DNA of 64,000 nt from Parascedosporium putredinis (Eukaryota > Ascomycota > Sordariomycetes > Microascales > Microascaceae). Positions within the stretch are counted from its first letter, which is position 1; each line of letters starts with the position of its first letter. The position numbers and the translations under genes were made by a program. The stretch lies in the NCBI GenBank assembly GCA_949357655.1, contig CASHTG010000021.1, positions 992,001-1,056,000 on the forward strand. The letters run 5' to 3'. The notes beneath the pieces were generated by a model. The model ran no database searches. It saw only the letters and a list, made by a program, of their open reading frames with translations, and had not been told where the DNA came from. Positions 34,401-45,438 of this stretch are shown here, piece by piece.

Positions 34401-37400
34401 ATGCGATTCGGGAAGTGTCAAAGATGACATACACCATAGGATGGACGCACTTTGACGCCGCATTTAGTATCGATAGGCGATCAGACATATGCCCTAGGAT
34501 CACGCTGTTCTTGCCGGCCGGAGTGGGTGTTCTTGCAGCTACCAGGGCTCTCAATGCTTGCACTCCCGTGAGGAAGGAATTATTGATGGGCGTGGTCCAA
34601 GGATTGAGCGGGGACAGCACCGCTGCAAGGTGCACATCACCTCGATTTGAAATCCAGCTCATCGTCTTTTCGCATCGTTTGTTGCCAAAGCGGTACCTTG
34701 CGAGAAAGAATGGCCAAAATGAAGACGAAATCGACTGATCTCCTCCCAATCAATTGGGATCTTCAAGTGACCCATGCCCCCTTTCGTCCCGCAAGGGGGT
34801 TACTGTGTCGATGTTTCGCTTTGCCCGCCGGAAGTACAGGTGCAACCTCATCTCGTCAGCCCCGACCACCCCCACCACTGTCCACTGCAGCAGCGTGAGG
34901 GTCTGGCCAGCCCTGAACCTCAATTCAATTGACCAAATCTCAAGTCGGTCCCAGCGACCGTGGTTTCGTCACAAATGTAACCTCACCGACCTCACCCTCG
35001 GGTGGGGCTTAATACCATTAATGATCCCGGATGGGATCTTAGCTTCGGGACAGGATCAAAGGAAGAAGCTCACGGGGGACAACCCAACGATTTCGCATCC
35101 CCGGAACCCGCCATCTCTTCTGTCATGAATTGGGTTCTTGCAAGCCCCTTTGCTTCACCTGGAAATAACACTGCATCTTCCGGATTTACGATAGCTCGAT
35201 TTGTACGCCATATCGGCCATGTAACCTCGCGTGCGCTCTCGTGCTTGCGTGCGCGGGCACGAACTCGCCACTACCCCCATCCGCACTTGCTCTACATTCT
35301 CGGGATGCATCTTAGGCGTGCCGGCACCTAAAACCTTCACTGGATCCAGTTAGTCCGCAGCACGAGACCCACGGCAGCCAAAACGACAAAGAAATGGGTG
35401 GGGGAGGTGCGAAGGGGATAACCGTTAGTAGTGCCCGCCTTGCTTTTTCCTTCTCTACTTCGTGTGAACAGACAACCCTGGCGGGCATTGACGAAGCAGG
35501 GTGCTCTTTTAGGCAAAGGTGGAAGGGAATTATGTCCAAAACAGGGCAGATGCTCCATCAACCTGGTTCCACCGCAGAGCAGAGAGGAGAAGAGCAAGAA
35601 AGTTCCGAGAAGCCACCCTCGAATGTGACGAAATGGCGGTAAATCGAAAAACGCCTTGAACAGAAAGAGAAGGGTGCCGAAAGCCCCATCGATCAATCAC
35701 GTCGCACAACCCCGGATACCACCTCGTGGGGTGAGGCTTTGGCTGCAGACAAAAGCGACTTAATGGGTTTACTTTCTTTCCTTTTTTGTTTCTTTTGGAT
35801 CTTTCTCACTCTAGGCCCCCTCGTCGTTTTGTTTTGCACGTCATCACCCGTCCGGCCGCCCCCTTCCCGAATCACTCAAAGAACGTCTATTCCTCTGCTC
35901 TGTTCATATTAGTGCCAAGCGGGCTTGCACCACATGAACACCACGGTGTGATAGAGACCCCTGACGGTCCTGGTTATTGGCCCGAGCCTTCTTCACGGAG
36001 CGCCAGGCCATGTGCAGAGATGATTCGCTCTCAGCCACAGCCTCGACATCATCTAGCCATTTTCTGCTGGATAGAGGTCGGTCAACTGTTGGGCTATCCG
36101 TATCTTTCGATGTGATCGCCCTTCCTTCTCTTGCTTTTTTCATAATCTAGACTTGTCGAGGCAGATTAAGGAATCCTTAGGGCGGTGCCCGTCCCATTCA
36201 CCGGTGGTCCTTGATACCAAATTGGGGCCTAGCTCACTCGAGATGCTAGGTTGGGCGCGCCACAGCGATAGCTGCGAAATCCTTTCTTTGAATGCGCTCC
36301 CCTCTTGCGATCCGTACGTGGGAAATCACCCTCGGGAGTCGTAGGGCCGATTCGGAATGACAGGCCCCGAGACACCTCCACACCTCCGTCGCCCAACTGG
36401 CGTGCGCAATGTCTTGCCCTTGCCCGCGCACGACCTGCACGACGGCGAGCCTCGAGTGGGGTATAGGTAGGCCGGTCTGCGAGCTGAATCACAAGGACGC
36501 ACTTAGGTAGTGGGGAAACAAGTTGGCCATAGGGCGGCGCGGGGAGTTTTCCGCCCCATCTCCCTCGAGGGGACGCGGACTAAACGACACTGGCTTTTGC
36601 AATGTGACGGCCGCAAGGTGATTTCGCGCGCGCCTTCGTCCTATGTAGCCCAATCTATCGCCGCCCCTGGTCACCTTACTTCCACAGAGCGGTCAGGCCC
36701 TCTAATACGGGAAATGAGTCGAGATTGTGCTGGAACATTGACAAGTGTTGACCATGAAGAGTGACTGCGCGGGCGAGACGCTAAGCACGCGCTCCATGCA
36801 CCATTCCCCAAGTTTGATCGCACTCCTAACGTCCAGCTGTCATTGCACTTTCCGTTGCCCGCCATCACTACGTGGAAAGTTGGTTCCTCGCCCTTGAATG
36901 CCCCCGAGTATGTCAGAGTCTCTAGACACAACCCTTGCCATTGTCGTATCCATCACTCGGGAATATGTATCTGGTGGTGGTAAAACTGCCCAGGTCCATA
37001 CGCAAACATGAGATTCCACTCTCAAGGACGGCGATTCATGTTTTGTCAGCTAGCGCGGCTTGGTCTTCCCACAGACCGAACCCCTCATGGAATGCGGCCT
37101 AGAGGAGATCTTGCCGGACTGGTGGCGGGGGATATGAACTCTTGGGGTATGGGGTATCATTTCGGTAGGGCATCGGCAAAAAACAAAAGTAGAGTGGTAA
37201 GCACCCAGAGGAGACTTCGGTCGCGGAGGTGGCCCGCCCCGCGTTCCGGAGCCGGTAGGAACTTCGGACGAACCACGGGATCCATCAAGATAGCCCGCGC
37301 CCCCGGACCAATTACCCCCGCATTGCAACAACCAAGCTTCAATTTGCCGCTAGTTCCGGCAACACGAAAACACTTTAAAAGCGCTGCCATGATACCCCGG

Positions 37401-37517
37401 ATTGCCTCTTTCGCGTTCATCAACATCCCAACTGGTTTGATCTGTAAACCACAACATTTTTGCTCAGTTCCCCTTGTTCGACATCTACAAGTCAGACAAT
37501 CGTTCCAGCTCTTCGCC
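31414..37517. other. Gene-poor intergenic region (6.1 kb)
   Basis: The longest stretch without a supportable gene. Open frames of 60-220 codons exist on both strands (for example minus 32488-33150) but are low-complexity or lack any family motif. A T/C tract with runs of T lies at about 32930-32968. No repeat, tRNA or transposon signature is seen. The long frame upstream of the alcohol dehydrogenase (37008-37517) is an open 5' extension, not needed for the protein. Confidence 0.5.
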
Positions 37518-38582
37518 ATGGCAACCATGAAAGCATACAAACTCGTTCAATGGGGCCAGCCAGGGGAGTATGTGCAGGTTCCGAAGCCCAAGCCCGGCCC
37601 CATGGACGTCTTGATCCGGGTCAAGGCATCAGGCCTCTGCCGCTCCGACCTGGACATGATGGACACGCAGCCAGGCCAACCACCCTACGCCACCGCCATC
37701 AAGCCTGGTTACATCTTGGGCCACGAGACCGCCGGCTACGTCGAGGAACTCGGTGAGCTGATCACCGACCTGAAGAAGGGCGAGGCCGTGATCCTTCACC
37801 ACCTGCGGGTGTGCGGGTTCTGTGAGTACTGCATCGCCGGGGTCGAGCAGAACTGCGAGTTTTACCGTGTGGGCGACATAGGGGAGACGCGAGGATGCGG
37901 TATTGACGGTGGGTTGGCCGAGTTCATCGTCGCGCCTCGGTCGCAGATGATCTCTCTCGGAACTTGCGACCCCGTCATCTACGCCCCATTAGCGGATGCC
38001 GGAATCACGGCCTATTCAGGCTGCCAGCAGTTCGTATCTAGACTGCGGCCCGGCATGTCGGCGGTTGTTATTGGCGTCGGTGGTCTAGGATCCTTTGCCG
38101 TCCAGTTCCTCAAAATCCTCTCGGGTGCGCAAGTCATCGCGGTCGATAACTCCGAGGACCGGCTTAAAATCGCAACCGATGTGGGCGCGGATGCTACCGT
38201 GCTCTCCGGCGACGGCGCCGTGGACAAAGTAAAGGAAATCACAAATGGTCGCATGGTGGACGCCGTCATCGATTTTGTCGGCATCGACCAGACCCTCCTC
38301 TTGGCAACCAAGATCCTGCGGCCGCAGGGCCATATTTCCGTCGTTGGGATGGACGGCGGCTCGGTACGGCTGGGGTGGAACTACATGCCTACCAACGCGA
38401 CGTTTTCCCTGTCGTTCGCTAGCACGCGCGCTCACTTGCGCGAGGTGTGCAAGTTGGCCATGGACGGCAAGCTCAAGATTGACGTTGACAGGTTCAGTTT
38501 TGACCAGATCCCGGAGGCGTACGATAGATTGAGGAATGGCAAGCTCAAGGGTCGCGCAGTGGTGGTGATGGATGACGCGTAG
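37518..38582 (+). CDS. Zinc-dependent medium-chain alcohol dehydrogenase
   Basis: NAD(P)-dependent oxidoreductase of the zinc-containing MDR family, probably cytosolic. Single exon, 354 residues, no frame problem. Catalytic zinc ligands are visible in GLCRSD and GHETAGYVEE. The structural zinc site is the four-Cys lobe CGFCEYCIAGVEQNC with its preceding Cys. The Rossmann motif is GVGGLGSFAVQFLKI, followed by the acidic end of strand beta-2 (VIAVDNSEDR), which points to NAD rather than NADP. I chose the ATG at 37518 because it gives the usual family N-terminus (MATMKAYKLVQWGQPGEY); the frame is open for another 170 codons upstream but that part has no family features. The substrate (alcohol, polyol or similar) cannot be fixed. 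Confidence 0.92.
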   Translation: MATMKAYKLVQWGQPGEYVQVPKPKPGPMDVLIRVKASGLCRSDLDMMDTQPGQPPYATAIKPGYILGHETAGYVEELGELITDLKKGEAVILHHLRVCGFCEYCIAGVEQNCEFYRVGDIGETRGCGIDGGLAEFIVAPRSQMISLGTCDPVIYAPLADAGITAYSGCQQFVSRLRPGMSAVVIGVGGLGSFAVQFLKILSGAQVIAVDNSEDRLKIATDVGADATVLSGDGAVDKVKEITNGRMVDAVIDFVGIDQTLLLATKILRPQGHISVVGMDGGSVRLGWNYMPTNATFSLSFASTRAHLREVCKLAMDGKLKIDVDRFSFDQIPEAYDRLRNGKLKGRAVVVMDDA

Positions 38583-39465
38583 TAGATAGTCCCATATCAA
38601 TGTAACACCATGAACCTTGTAGTCTCGGGCGAAACGTGAATGAAGCTGCTGCTTAAACTTGACTGGCTATCTCATAACCGTTGAATGCATGCATGGAGAG
38701 AAACAAGACCAAAGGATAGAGATCAGTCGGTGGGAGTTCCTAGTCTAAAAGTACGTTATATGAATCTGCGCCTTCTCCTCGATGCCACCCCTCGACAATC
38801 TGTGACTGGCGTATGGCCATCTCATCTCCGCGGGGTTTCTCACGTATGCACGTATCGGCTTGTAAGATTTCGTTTTCGGACGATGATCTCGTATTTCTAT
38901 CGTTTCCGCCCGTAATACTACACCACCACGTTCTCGCTCTCGCCTGAAGTTCACGGCGGAGCCCATCGTTGCCCAACGTCTGGCCCTGCAGAGCGGCGGC
39001 CCGGGCGCTCACATGGGCAGTTGCAGCACTGGTTGGTCGTGCAAGTCCGGCGCTCCCATCACGTCACGACGGTGGTCAAGTTGCCGTTGCGTGCGACGCT
39101 GATGCGGGCTGAGCAGACCTGCCAATGGAGAGTTTGGTTTGACCTATGGGCACCCCTGCCCCGTCGTCCAATATTTGGTCGAAGGGGAGATAACCGTCGG
39201 CCGCCCCATGCCGTCAGACACACTCTCGCGCGGGAATCAATGCCGATAACCCTTTTCTTCAAGCCCCAATCGCCCCACGTTCAAGGCTTAGGAAATGAGC
39301 AACGTCAAATTGAATCAAGCGATGACCGCCGTCGAGATGCATCAGGTATAAAAAGGAACCTGGCCAATCTTCTTTTCCCCGCTCTCTGAGCGCTTCCCGA
39401 TTTTTGTCTCTGCTGCTGTCTACCACCTTCGTCGGCCCAATTGACAGGAATATTCAGTCGAAAAG
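38583..39465. other. Intergenic between ADH and esterase
   Basis: 0.88 kb. A TATA box at 39347 serves the esterase. Otherwise no gene or repeat seen. Confidence 0.6.
39347..39356 (+). promoter_or_regulatory. TATA box of esterase gene
   Basis: TATAAAAAGG 119 bp before the start codon at 39466. Confidence 0.6.
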
Positions 39466-40501
39466 ATGTCTGCCCTCGGAAACTGGTCCTTCACGCCCCT
39501 GGTGTCGGCTTTTCAGCCCACCATCCTGCCAAACGTGCAATTCTGGAACGTCAGCAACAACGTCGGTCTCGAGTACCAGGTCGAGGTTTCGTGGCCGTTT
39601 GAGTGGGCTTCTCAGGATGTCGACGCCGCAGCCCTCGCCATGTAAGTTGCTTTCTTCCCTTTCTTTTCCCCGCCCGTCTCGCGCTAGGCGTGAAGCCATC
39701 AATTGGAAGGCGTGATTGTGTGCGTGTTTTTGGCTCCATCAGAGGCTTACGCGCGTTCCTAGGTACGTGCTGGACGGTAACGCGCTCGGCATGACCGCCA
39801 CAGAGGCCTGGAAAAGGCGTGGCCCGGTCGAGTTCGCGCAGCCCGACGCCGTCGTCATCAGCGTCGGCTACCCCTGACGGACTCGGTGTACAGTCCCCAG
39901 CGCGGCATCGACTTCCGGCCGCCCCTGCCCGCGGGAAGCACGCCGAACCCCACCGACCCCCGTCCGGCGCCGACGATTTCATCGCTTTCCTGGACAAAGT
40001 TTTGCGCCCGTTTATCCGCTCCACTGTCTTTCCCAACGTCAACTTTACGCGCGACGCGCTGTACGGCCACTCCTTTGGGGGTCTCTTTGTCATCTACGCC
40101 CTCTTGAACCAACCTGAATTGTTTGACACGTTCCTCACGGCCAGCCCGGCGATATTCTGGAACAACGGCTCGATTCTAAACGATGTGAGCCGGTTGAAGT
40201 GCAGTGATAAAAGGACAAGAAGTGCCAGAAGCACCCCAAGAAGCCCGCTTTCCGCATCAGCTACGGCTCCCTGGAGCAATTCCCCATCCGCCGTCGGACG
40301 GAAACCAAGGAAGATTTCCAGTTCCGCAAGGGCATCATTGAGACTTTCCGCATGACAGATAACTGCCAAGAGCTCTACCGACGGATCCGTAACAACCCCC
40401 GACTCAGGGACGTGATCTTGAAGGAATATCAAGGCCAGGACCACGCGAGTGTGGGGGCGACTTCCATCACGGATGGTATTGACTATTTCGCGGATTGGTA
40501 A
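39466..40501 (+). CDS. Alpha/beta-hydrolase esterase, Fes/IroE (esterase D) type
   Basis: Serine hydrolase of the putative-esterase family (PF00756), to which fungal siderophore esterases and esterase D-type enzymes belong. No signal peptide, so probably cytosolic. Motifs: YVLDGNALG early, VVISVGYP, the nucleophile elbow GHSFGG and then LTASPAIFWNN. The catalytic His is probably in GQDHASVG near the end. Intron at 39642-39762. Three single-base deletions are inferred: CCCC at 39871-39874, C run at 39957-39961, AAAA at 40209-40212. Each shift goes the same way and the frame closes on the TAA at 40499, giving about 305 residues. Cleavage of a triacetylfusarinine-like siderophore is one possibility; no siderophore synthetase or transporter lies in the window to support it. 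Confidence 0.82.
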
Positions 40502-41247
40502 TAGATGCGATGCCGAAGGAGTTAGTCAAGCAGGGATGGCCCTTTTCTTCACTTCCCTGTTCCTCCTTTCAGCTAGTATGATTCTGGGGAACCATTGGTT
40601 TCAATGTTTGGTTGGTTACGCGCAACAACGCACGACTAGGTTCTTAACCTTGCGGCCTGAATAGATAGTATGATAATAGTAATGTAGCAAGTACAGCTCG
40701 AGTGCCATTCTTTTGAAAAAGATAAACTATGATTAAGTATGCAGCATCGCTTTTATCTTTACTAATTGCAAAGAGCGATAGTCTGTACACGAGTATGGAC
40801 TACTGGAACGTGCAGCGCGAGTATGCCAAGACGATTCTCTATCGTGGGGAAGAGTGATTCCACCTCCTTACTTTTCCTAGCATAAAGGTATACAGATAAA
40901 GCAAACGAAACGCGAAAAGTGAGTTATTTACACGGTCGTCGCGATAGCTTGCCTGCTACGATCAGCGTGGATGCAAATAGTTGCGATGCAGGTTTAACTT
41001 GATTGGGAAGCTGGCTATGGGCATGGGCAAGCACTTGCATGGATGTGATGTGGCACAATCATCTCGAACCAGCAACTCTCAACATGCCCCCTGTCGCCAC
41101 CACCCATATCGGGCCACCGATACTAGAATGAGAACGATAGACGCAAGACCATGTGCCTTATCAATTGGAGGAACCGGCGTGCCCCTCCCTCCCCGCTCTA
41201 TCTACGCAGGCCACATCACGGCTCCCCCATGCTCGCAGGAAACGACC
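40502..41247. other. Convergent 3' flanks, no gene
   Basis: About 0.75 kb between the esterase and the DUF3632 gene. A/T-rich around 40660-40760. No coding signature. Confidence 0.6.
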
Positions 41248-42370
41248 CTAATGCAGGTCTTCCATGATCTCAACGGCTGCCCTAGCGTCCTTGACCAAGT
41301 CCGCAGCTTCCCTGAATCCTTCCTTCCAGACAGCCCATCGTTCTTCGCTGAAACCCTTCCATGCCTTGTCGGAGAACTTGCTCCCAGGGGCGCCGGTATT
41401 GTCGGAGACGGCCACATTTTCGGAGCTTACACTCCGCAAAGCCTTGCCCGCCAAGAGGATCCAGATGGCGGCGTTTCGGACGGCCGGGACGTAGCTTTCG
41501 TCTCGTGGGCTGTCCTCCTCGAACGCAGAGCGCATGGCCCAGAGGGCGTAGAGGGAATAGTTGAAGGCGTCGCCGGCCTCGGACGGATTGCTCAAGGCGG
41601 TGAGGTGAGCCAAAAAGGCCGTCTTGTTATTCCAGTCCTGATAGTCCTTGGCAGTAGCGCTGGGGTCATGGATATCTAGACGTTTGGAATGTTAGTTCGC
41701 TGGGCTTGGCGCTCGGTCGGAGCGTTAATCTTCATGTTCCCTGGCCAAGATGAGGGGTAAAGGTTGACCCCCGTTCTGCGCACAGGACATGGAGGAAGGA
41801 AGAATGCAACGGAGATGGGGAGATGTGTGTGTGGGGGGGTGGTTGGAGCTTGAAAGCGTGCAAGGGTCGCTGGACGTATATGCATATCATCCAGTCTTAT
41901 CTGGCGGGGCAAAAGGTGAAGGAAAGGACGTATTGATTGAAACGGATAGATGGTAGTTGAATCGAGCTTACCCCAATTCCACAGCTCTCGAGCGACCCAG
42001 CCAAAAGTGGGAAGAGATTCCCACAAGGCATCGCCCTCGACGATGACCTTTTGCCAGCTCCATTTTTCGGGCAAGATTGGCGAAGGGTCTGCAGAAAATC
42101 AACCAACCTCCCTTGCTTGTCGCGCGGGGTCTGGCCTGCGATGGAGAGGAGGGAGTTCCACGAGTCCCAAACGATGTCGCTCGCCTGCGACTCATCGGCG
42201 AGGATTGCGTCGTTGAGAGTTTGCACGAGGGTGGGAATAGAGGCATCCGCTTGCTTGAGAGCTTCGAGCGAGGAGACGGGGGCAGTTGCCATGTTGACGG
42301 TGTTGGGCAGCCTAGGTGAAAACGATGATGCTGGTCGAGGCAAAAGTCTAGCGATGGCGCGGAATGGCAT
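41248..42370 (-). CDS. DUF3632-like protein
   Basis: Fungal protein of unknown function; the layout and the motif WESLPTFGWVARELWN resemble the DUF3632 family. Two exons with an unusually long intron (41676-41971, 296 bp; GTAAGC donor, CTAG acceptor). One single-base deletion near 42072-42079 joins two frames of exon 1; the total is about 275 residues. Exon 2 is an uninterrupted helical region rich in Trp, Ala and acidic residues. From the ATG at 42370 the first 26 residues are Arg/Ser/Pro-rich without acidic residues (MPFRAIARLLPRPASSFSPR), like a mitochondrial presequence. The alternative ATG at 42292 (MATAPVSSLEALKQ) would give a cytosolic protein. I cannot decide between the two starts. 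Confidence 0.7.
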
Positions 42371-43458
42371 TCATCGATAACGGGGGACGTGTATAAATGC
42401 GGAGATGGGAGAAATCCACGGCTGCCGCGAATTCGACGTCAGCAAGCGGCAGGTGGGATGGGAGATGGGGGTGAGGATTGGCGGGGGGATGGGACGGATG
42501 ACGATCTCGATGGACCAGGGTCGAGAAAAGGGAAACAAAGTCCGAATTGCAGGGTGCCACCGCAGTCTGATAATCGAGACCACGGAAGCTCATGTGCTGG
42601 TGTCATTGGTCCAATTTGCCCACATCGCCCGCGTCAGGTTGAAAGCCCCCAGAGCCCATCCCAGCATCCATTTGCCCCCAACCCCACCAACCGCCGTCGC
42701 TCCTCGGCGGGTCCTTTTGCTTTTACGTCCGGATTTGGATTGTCGACCTTGAAGCAAAAGGGGATTGCTGGAATTGGATGGATCAATTGACACATCCATG
42801 GATGACTTGATGGACCGACTGAAAACGTTGCATTTCCTCTTTTTGTCTCAACTCTTCTCCCCACCAGCCCGCAAAAGCCCCCCTGGCGATGTCGCCGAGC
42901 TTCCAGAGACCAGAGGGATGAAGCGCGTGTGGTCTTCATCTTCTGCTAGTGGACGGTAGTTGAGCGGCACACGGGATTGGCTTGCAGCCTCCGCAGCGAT
43001 CTCTCGGGCGCTAGCCAAACCGGGTACCGACCTGGCCAGTGTGGGATATCGAACAAGGGGGTCAGTTCGCGCAAGTCCCCGACGTCGATACCCTCCAATC
43101 CAGATTCGATTTGGGGGTGGGATGGACGCTCCTTGTCCACTACCTTATCATCCAATGGGTAAAAATGGGCAAAGATTGAGTTACTACCAAGGAGCTATGT
43201 GTGGAGCCAAACTCGTTGTTGGTGCGGAGGGGACTTTGGAGTTGAAGAGGAGTGTGTTTCAAACGGGATCCTGTCAAGTTGTATAGTCCTAAAGGCGACT
43301 ATATAGCCCAGATAGCTCCCGCTTCCTCCATCTTCCCGATAATGGTCCTCACGCCCACAGCCTTCAAGAAACAGGATACCCATTCTTCATAACATCTTTC
43401 CAGCCTCCTCTCTTCCCCAACCGTCCAACCCTCTTGTCCCCCAGAACCTTTGTCGAAA
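42371..43458. other. Divergent intergenic region
   Basis: 1.1 kb between two divergent genes. It holds a near-copy of the palindrome (ATCAATTGAC at 42782) and the TATA box of the RNase gene at 43300. No gene. Confidence 0.6.
43300..43305 (+). promoter_or_regulatory. TATA box of RNase gene
   Basis: TATATA 159 bp before the start codon at 43459, followed by a C/T-rich leader. Confidence 0.5.
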
Positions 43459-43944
43459 ATGGTTAGCTTCAAGTCCCTCGTCTTTGCCTCTCTCGCCGCT
43501 CTTGCGGTGGCGAGCCCTGTCGATCTCGACAAGCGCCAGGAACTGGCAGCATCACCTCGGTCAGGTGCGGAAGCAACACCTACTCCCGTTCTCAGCTTAA
43601 CTCAGCAACCAGCAAGGGCTGCTCTCTCAACGCTGCCGGACAGACTCTCGGCTCCAACGCCTACCCCCACACTTTCAACAACCGCGAGGGTCTCACGTTT
43701 GCCACCGCCGGTCCCTATCAAGAGTTCCCCATCCTCACCTCTGGTGTTTACAGCGGTGGTATGTAAAAGTGCAGCGGATAAGGCCTCGTCATCTACTTAG
43801 ATACTAACACGCATCGTCCTAGGCTCCCCTGGCGCCGACCGCATCGTCTTCAGGCCCAACTATAACGGCCAGTGCGTCTACGTCGGCTCTATCACTCATA
43901 CTGGTGCCTCGGGCAACAACTTCGTCTCCTGCATCACCAGCTAA
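43459..43944 (+). CDS. Secreted guanyl-specific ribonuclease, RNase T1/F1 family
   Basis: Small extracellular endoribonuclease cutting after G in single-stranded RNA. A signal peptide (MVSFKSLVFASLAALAVASP) is followed by a KR dibasic site, probably a Kex2 propeptide cleavage. The active-site residues of RNase T1 are all in place: YPHTFNN (Tyr, His), YQEFPIL (general-base Glu), GADRIVF (Arg) and THTGASGNNF (His). Four Cys for disulfides. Intron 43759-43822 with a CTAAC branch point. One single-base deletion near 43539-43540, right after the KR site, is needed; the result is about 140 residues, the normal precursor size. Probable role: RNA scavenging or secretion into the surroundings of the fungus. 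Confidence 0.92.
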
Positions 43945-44288
43945 AAGGTGAGGCGCTTTAGCTGAATGCGCTTTTGAAGGGCTTAAGGGCTTTGGATGGC
44001 TACGCGGACGAGCTGCTACCTGGTGGATAGCGAACTCTGTATCGGTTTATCAGGGCAGGCCTTTTTCTTTCTCTTTTTCTTTCCTTCTTTCTTGGCACTT
44101 TGGTCAACTACCAAGTAAGAACTGTTCATATTATGTAGGGGCCTGTGGGTTGATATTCGCACAATAATTCTTTGTCTTGTCACGCTTCTAGTGGTAGGGG
44201 CACTTTTTTGAAAGAGAGGTGTAGCTACTGAAAAAGCGTTTCTATACTTCTTGGGCTCTCTTCTTGAATTCTAACCCGCATATGTACT
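43945..44288. other. Convergent 3' flanks
   Basis: 344 bp between the RNase and Dabb genes, with a T/C-rich tract at about 44067-44095. No gene. Confidence 0.6.
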
Positions 44289-44774
44289 CTAGAACTCCCC
44301 GTCCTGGAAATCCACAACGACGGCTTTCTCAACTAGACCGTCGATGCTTTGGACAAAGGCTCGGTGAGCTGGGTCATCCGACACATAGTAGTCACGGTCG
44401 GACGCCGAGGCAAACTCTACAACAAATCCGTGGGTCAAGCCATCCTAGAGATTGCAGTGTTAGCTGGCCATGGGTTGAACCTTGTGACTTTTGTTCTGCG
44501 GGGTGATTATCAAAGCACGCACCTGCAAATTCTCCGGAGAGTTGTCCTTTCCGCCCTTAAGGGACAGGATATAGGGCGAGTTGGATTGGGGGTTCACGCA
44601 ACCTGTCTTCAGAGCAAGGAAGCGAGAAGCGGCCTATAAGGTGTTGGGATATATTGGAGTTAGCAAGCGGCCTCGTTCCCGATTTGAGTTACCATGGAGA
44701 CGACTAACCGCTTTGACATCCTCTTGACTGATGCTCGCCTTAAACTGGAAAAGAACAGTGTGGGTGATGGCCAT
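44289..44774 (-). CDS. Stress-responsive A/B-barrel (Dabb) domain protein
   Basis: 110 residues in three short exons: 44774-44709, 44633-44523 and 44444-44289, split by introns with GTTAGT and GTGCGT donors and GCTAAC branch points. Because each exon is short, no long open frame marks the gene. The exons sum to a whole number of codons, from ATG to TAG. Motifs of the Dabb family (PF07876): start MAITHTVLFQFKASIS, LKGGKDNSPENLQ, then THGFVVEF and DRDYYVSDDPAHRAFVQS, ending VDFQDGEF. Such proteins are small dimeric ferredoxin-like barrels; fungal members are of unknown function and often stress-induced, while relatives act as cyclases or dehydratases. Probably cytosolic. No frame error. Confidence 0.9.
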
Positions 44775-45438
44775 CGTAGACGTTTCACACAAAGAAACTC
44801 TGGAGATCTATGGGTGGTTTGCGCGCATATGGAGGAAGCAAACGGGGAAGTAGCAGACGACAAATCACCAGCGGCTGGTTATAGGGCTTCTCCGCACACG
44901 GCGATGTCGCTATAGGTTACTATTTTCCCCGTCATTCGAAGCTTAGTCACGAGGAATTAGCTGCAACCAGCGGCTTGACGCTAGTTGATGATTCATCAAA
45001 CTAAATAGGCGTGAGAGGGTCGAGCTCAATGATCGCGAGCACCAACAGTGGTGCTCCAGTCAACACCCTCCCTAGAACCCATCACAGCCTAGATAACGAA
45101 GCTATCAAGGAAGAAAGACCCCACATCAGGATCAGTGCTAAATACAGAGGGGAGAAACACGCCCATTGGACAACAGTCATCTCGCGATGCTAGAAAACAA
45201 ACATGATCAAGGCAAGGGATCCAGCCTTCTATCTCGTCCTCCAAGGATTCTCCTCGAGTCAAACGGAACCCGGATATGGCCAGGCTCTAATCTTCTCCAA
45301 TGATGTACCTGTTATAATCGTCGCCACTATGTACATGTAGACTTTCGTTACCATCATCATGGACTTTTTCTTCCTGCATATATCAGATAGAACCGATCCC
45401 AGGTCCAGACGCTTGGTACGAAAGATCGAAGACATAGT
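44775..45438. other. Intergenic with hairpin repeat
   Basis: 0.66 kb. It contains the first copy of a hairpin-bearing repeat (44999-45066). No gene. Confidence 0.5.
44999..45066. repeat. Hairpin repeat, copy A
   Basis: About 68 bp similar to 46134-46196. Shared blocks are AACTAAATAG, AGGGTCGA and GGTGCTCCAGTCAACA. The centre forms an 8-bp perfect inverted repeat (GAGCACCA, loop ACAG, TGGTGCTC). Confidence 0.5.

Noticed and set aside
37008..37517. N-terminal extension of the alcohol dehydrogenase frame
   Set aside because: Open but unlike any dehydrogenase; the internal ATG at 37518 gives the normal family start.
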